Part shown: one piece after another, positions 6,090 to 7,963 of the stretch
Position numbering within the stretch: position 1 is the first letter of the stretch
Layout of the letters: every line of letters begins with the position of its first letter
Assembly: GCA_029260675.1 (NCBI GenBank)
Contig: JAJDCV010000390.1
Location: 1 to 7,963 of the forward strand
Direction: 5' to 3'
Length of the DNA: 7,963 nt
From: Phycisphaeraceae bacterium
GTDB lineage: Bacteria; Planctomycetota; Phycisphaerae; Phycisphaerales; Phycisphaeraceae
Notes under the pieces: generated by a model
Databases searched by the model: none
What the model was told of the DNA's origin: nothing
Seen by the model: the letters and a program-made list of their open reading frames with translations, nothing else
Made by a program: the position numbers and the translations under genes

Positions 6090-6160
6090 TGTTCGATTGT
6101 CAATCTGCGATGTGTGATCTGGATTATCCGATTGGCGATTGCAGATCTTTGATCGAACAT
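6089..6160. terminator. Inverted repeat between convergent genes
   Basis: Arms 6089-6108 and 6141-6160 pair at 15 of 20 positions: ATGTTCGAT with ATCGAACAT, and ATCTGC with GCAGAT, around a 5-base internal mismatch. The loop is 32 bases and holds several GATTG/ATCTG-like units. The element spans almost the whole 77-bp gap between two convergent stops, which suits a bidirectional terminator or a dispersed repeat. There is no strong U-tract. Confidence 0.6.
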
Positions 6161-6166
6161 TCCCCG

Positions 6167-6697
6167 TCAGTTGATCGCGCCGATGATTGTTTCGCCGGTG
6201 TTGGCGTCGGCGGTGAGGGTGACGGTCATGCCTTCGCAGCCGAGGGTGATGGTGGCGTCGGTGGGCTGGTCGAGTCCGCCGTAGATCCCGAAGCCCAGTT
6301 GGTCGTCGCCGTTGAGTGTGTAGCTGTCGATGGTGACGTTGGTGAGGCTGGCGGTGTTGCCCTGGCCGAAGGTGACGAGGTAGGGTTGTTTGGCGATGGG
6401 GTTGGTGATGGGTGTGGCGGGGTCGCTGGTGACGGCGAGGTGGTAGGCGTCGTTGGGGTTGTCGAAGACGACCAGCCGGGGGTCGTCGCTGTGTGCGACG
6501 GATTCGACCTGCGCGAAGGCGAGGTCGGCGGCGAGGACGGAGGCTGCGCCGCGGAGGCGTGTGTCGGCGGTGTTACTCATCATAGGCACCGCCAGCGCCG
6601 CGGCGATGGCCACGATGATAACGACGGTGATCATCTCGACGAGGGTGAACCCGGCGGGCCTGGCCCGGTTTCGTGGTTGATTGGGGGAGGGATTCAT
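6167..6697 (-). CDS. GspH/FimT-like prepilin-type pseudopilin
   Basis: A 176-residue minor pseudopilin, probably part of a type II secretion or type IV pilus-like fibre in the inner membrane and periplasm. Leader MNPSPNQPRNRARPAG ends at G16; cleavage before F17 would give FTLVE with Glu at +5 (E21), followed by a long hydrophobic helix (about 18-41, MITVVIIVAIAAALAVPMM). The region RLRGAASVLAADLAFAQVESVAHSDD resembles the GspH/FimT pattern after the N-terminal helix. The C-terminal part is rich in T, D, G and N, as expected for an exported beta domain. No clear Shine-Dalgarno precedes ATG 6697. It is transcribed away from the two pseudopilin genes to the right and faces the small DUF6504-like gene. 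The GspH label is a best fit; only the prepilin domain is certain. Confidence 0.85.
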   Translation of the reverse strand: MNPSPNQPRNRARPAGFTLVEMITVVIIVAIAAALAVPMMSNTADTRLRGAASVLAADLAFAQVESVAHSDDPRLVVFDNPNDAYHLAVTSDPATPITNPIAKQPYLVTFGQGNTASLTNVTIDSYTLNGDDQLGFGIYGGLDQPTDATITLGCEGMTVTLTADANTGETIIGAIN

Positions 6698-6950
6698 CTA
6701 TCGGTAGTCATCGGCGTGATGGGGTGGGGTGTTTGGCCCGGTCTGGCGAGTGGTCCCGTTTGATGCGGAATACGTTTGAAACTGGTGCCCATCATCAGGT
6801 ATCTATCCCCCGGCAAAGCCGGGGCTGAGGGTAGAGCGGCCGTGTGAATTCAAGAGCACCCGTATGAGGCCCGTCTGCCTGGACGGCAGGCCGATAACCA
6901 TCGGTCGATCCAACGGTCTGTATTAAGTGTGTTGTCGGGGTTGACGAAGT

Positions 6951-7000
6951 AATCCATATGGATTGGCCGGGGTATGCGCGGAACGTACGGCAGCGTACGG
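6951..7000. promoter_or_regulatory. Candidate operator: 14-bp palindrome and two CGTACGG boxes
   Basis: AATCCATATGGATT (6951-6964) is a perfect 14-bp palindrome. Downstream, CGTACGG occurs at 6984-6990 and 6994-7000, starting 10 bp apart, one helical turn; each contains the palindrome CGTACG. They lie 27-76 bp before the MshD-like start, where a regulator could act. No regulator family is recognised from these sites. Confidence 0.4.
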
Positions 7001-7014
7001 GTATGTCTAAGCAT

Positions 7015-7020
7015 GGGGAG
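7015..7020 (+). promoter_or_regulatory. Shine-Dalgarno deciding the MshD-like start
   Basis: GGGGAG lies 6 bases before ATG 7027. The upstream in-frame ATGs at 6958 and 7003 have no comparable site and would give an unusually long pre-leader, so 7027 is preferred. Confidence 0.75.
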
Positions 7021-7026
7021 AGTCTG

Positions 7027-7539
7027 ATGTCATCGAGAATCCGATGCCGGATGCGTGACGCGGGGGGGTTGACGCTGATGGAGGTGATGTTCGCCGTGAT
7101 GGTGCTGTCATTCTCTGTCGCTGCGCTGACGCAGGCGGTGGTGTCGGGGCAGTCGCACACGTACGAGGCGATGCACTCGTCACGGGCTGTGACACTGGCG
7201 GAGGCGATGATCGACGAGGTGCTGAGCAAGCCCTATGTCGATCCCGATGGGGATGTGACGGCCGGACCGGACGCTAGCGAGGTTTCGCGAGATCAGTTCG
7301 ACTGCGCCGACGACTACGACGGCTTTACGGAAGCCGTCGGCGTGGTACAGGACCAGTCGGGTGTGGCGTACCCGGACCTGTATCAGAAGTTCGGCCGATC
7401 GGTGACGGCTACGTACACGACCGAGACCTTGGTGGATCTGGGGGGAGACCACGACGGGCTGACGGTGACTGCGACCGTGACGGATGACAAGGGGCGGGTG
7501 TGGACGGTCAGCCGGTTTATCCAGGAGCCGGCGTCGTGA
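7027..7539 (+). CDS. MshD-like prepilin-type pseudopilin
   Basis: A 170-residue minor pilin. Leader MSSRIRCRMRDAGG ends at G14; mature LTLME puts Glu at +5 (E19), followed by the hydrophobic helix VMFAVMVLSFSVAALTQAV. Next comes an AEAMIDEVLSKPYVDPDGD block (about 57-75), then SRDQFDCADDYDGF, a pattern like MshD/PilV-type minor pilins (AEALLEEI..PFxDPDG...FDDVDDYxGF). It probably primes or decorates a type IV pilus-like or type II secretion fibre, working with the next gene. GGGGAG and a 14-residue leader support ATG 7027. Its TGA overlaps the GTG of the following gene (GTGA), a sign of coupled translation. The family subtype is a best fit; GspI is the alternative. Confidence 0.85.
   Translation: MSSRIRCRMRDAGGLTLMEVMFAVMVLSFSVAALTQAVVSGQSHTYEAMHSSRAVTLAEAMIDEVLSKPYVDPDGDVTAGPDASEVSRDQFDCADDYDGFTEAVGVVQDQSGVAYPDLYQKFGRSVTATYTTETLVDLGGDHDGLTVTATVTDDKGRVWTVSRFIQEPAS
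7522..7526 (+). promoter_or_regulatory. Shine-Dalgarno for the GspJ-like GTG start
   Basis: AGGAG inside the end of the MshD-like gene is 9 bases from GTG 7536. This supports GTG 7536 over the in-frame ATG 7569 and GTGs at 7584 and 7614, none of which has a good site. Confidence 0.7.
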
Positions 7540-7963
7540 GTGAAGCCACACGGACAAGATATTTAACGATGCATGGCCGTGGCGTGACACGACGCGGCTA
7601 TGAAAGGTCCGGGGTGACTTCGCGTTCCACGAGGAGCGTCGGGCTGACGCTGGTCGAGATGCTGATGGCGTTGGCGATCACGGGTCTGATCGGCGCGGCG
7701 ATCGCGTCGATGCTCACGGCGGTGTCGTACGGCACATCAAGCAGCCGTGACATCCGCTCGCTGGTGGTGAAGAACAAGACGCTTAGCGCGCGGATCACCG
7801 CGGCGGTTCGTGGATCGGCACAGCTCCTGGACGCTGCGGACGGGTACGTGGTTCTGTGGACGAAAGACCTCAATGGCAGCGGGGTGCCGGACCTGTTGGA
7901 GCTTCAGCGGATCGAGCTGGATGGTGCGACCGATGAGCTGACGTCGTACACGCCGGACCCGGC
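7536..7963 (+). CDS. GspJ-like prepilin-type pseudopilin, N-terminal part
   Basis: Runs off the right end; 142 codons are visible. From GTG 7536 the leader is 36 residues, ending VG before LTLVE with Glu at +5 (E41), then a hydrophobic helix (MLMALAITGLIGAAIASMLTAV). Later residues include SRDIRSLVVKNKTLSARITAAVRGSAQLL, which fits the GspJ-like arrangement of a basic helix followed by strands, and DLNGSGVPD (7867-7893), which resembles a Dx[DN]xxG-type calcium-binding loop. It would act with the MshD-like protein at the tip of a pseudopilus. The leader region coincides with a dispersed palindromic repeat (7572-7606), which makes it unusually long and arginine-rich. A shorter start (GTG 7614) would give a normal 10-residue leader but has no Shine-Dalgarno. 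Confidence 0.82.
   Translation, partial: MSEATRTRYLTMHGRGVTRRGYERSGVTSRSTRSVGLTLVEMLMALAITGLIGAAIASMLTAVSYGTSSSRDIRSLVVKNKTLSARITAAVRGSAQLLDAADGYVVLWTKDLNGSGVPDLLELQRIELDGATDELTSYTPDP
7572..7606. repeat. Palindromic repeat (REP-like), copy 2, inside a leader-peptide coding region
   Basis: CGCGGCTATGAAAG (7593-7606) is identical to 5710-5723 of copy 1. The left part, CATGGCCGTGG (7572-7582), pairs with ACGCGGCTATG (7592-7602) at 8 of 11 positions plus two G-T wobbles, around GTGACAC. In frame it is read as HGRGVTRRGYER within the GspJ-like prepilin leader. Confidence 0.7.

Larger units (their letters stand above)
6698..7026. other. 329-bp divergent spacer between pseudopilin genes
   Basis: No gene is supported here. 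It should hold promoters for the GspH-like gene (leftwards) and the MshD-like operon (rightwards). Seen: CCCCGGC/GCCGGGG hairpin with AAA loop (6808-6824); CTGCC/GGCAG hairpin with 5-base loop (6875-6889); a 14-bp palindrome (6951-6964); paired CGTACGG (6984-7000). TTGAAA (6776-6781) followed 18 bp later by TATCTA is a weak plus-strand promoter candidate, and TTGACG (6941-6946) lacks a matching -10. No promoter can be assigned with confidence. Confidence 0.6.

Noticed and set aside
6065..6763. 232-residue plus-strand ORF opposite the GspH-like gene
   Set aside because: Very Gly/Val/Asp/Glu-rich antisense shadow; the minus strand has a correct prepilin cleavage site and helix.
6958..7026. Longer MshD-like protein from ATG 6958
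   Set aside because: No Shine-Dalgarno, and it would give a 37-residue leader and make the palindrome region coding; GGGGAG before ATG 7027 is far better.

Overview
The window is high-GC bacterial DNA with tightly packed genes, frequent GTG starts and many short palindromic intergenic repeats. A DUF1570-type secreted protein, several divergent pseudopilin genes and this style of repeat-filled spacer suggest a Planctomycetota bacterium, most likely of the Phycisphaerae. That placement is inferred from family content and style, without any search.

Layout. Positions 2-1509 (+) hold the 3' end of truA (tRNA pseudouridine synthase), overlapping by ATGA a GT4 glycosyltransferase whose start has no Shine-Dalgarno. 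A long imperfect inverted repeat (about 1515-1637) separates these from a BshB1-like PIG-L deacetylase (1666-2349, +). A perfect palindrome (2392-2414) lies at the convergent junction with the next, minus-strand pair: accD (acetyl-CoA carboxylase carboxyltransferase beta subunit, 3803-4714) followed 33 bp downstream by a secreted DUF1570/HEXXH protein (2510-3769). accD diverges from a fumarylacetoacetate hydrolase family gene (4828-5640, +), with overlapping -10-like boxes between them. A composite palindromic repeat (5662-5722) precedes a small conserved DUF6504-like gene (5775-6089, +).

The right end is a pseudopilin locus. A GspH/FimT-like gene (6167-6697, -) diverges, across a 329-bp spacer with several palindromes, from an MshD-like gene (7027-7539, +). 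The MshD-like gene overlaps by GTGA a GspJ-like gene that runs off the window. All three encode a prepilin cleavage site with Glu at +5, so they probably supply minor pilins to a type II secretion or type IV pilus-like machine.

No CRISPR array, transposase, tRNA or rRNA was seen, and no clearly new multi-gene system. The most unusual observations are small-scale. A copy of the dispersed palindrome found at 5662-5722 appears to be translated inside the leader peptide of the GspJ-like prepilin. truA appears to read through a heptamer repeat into the glycosyltransferase start, which has a 31-base G-free leader. Two opposed -10 boxes overlap between accD and the FAH-family gene.
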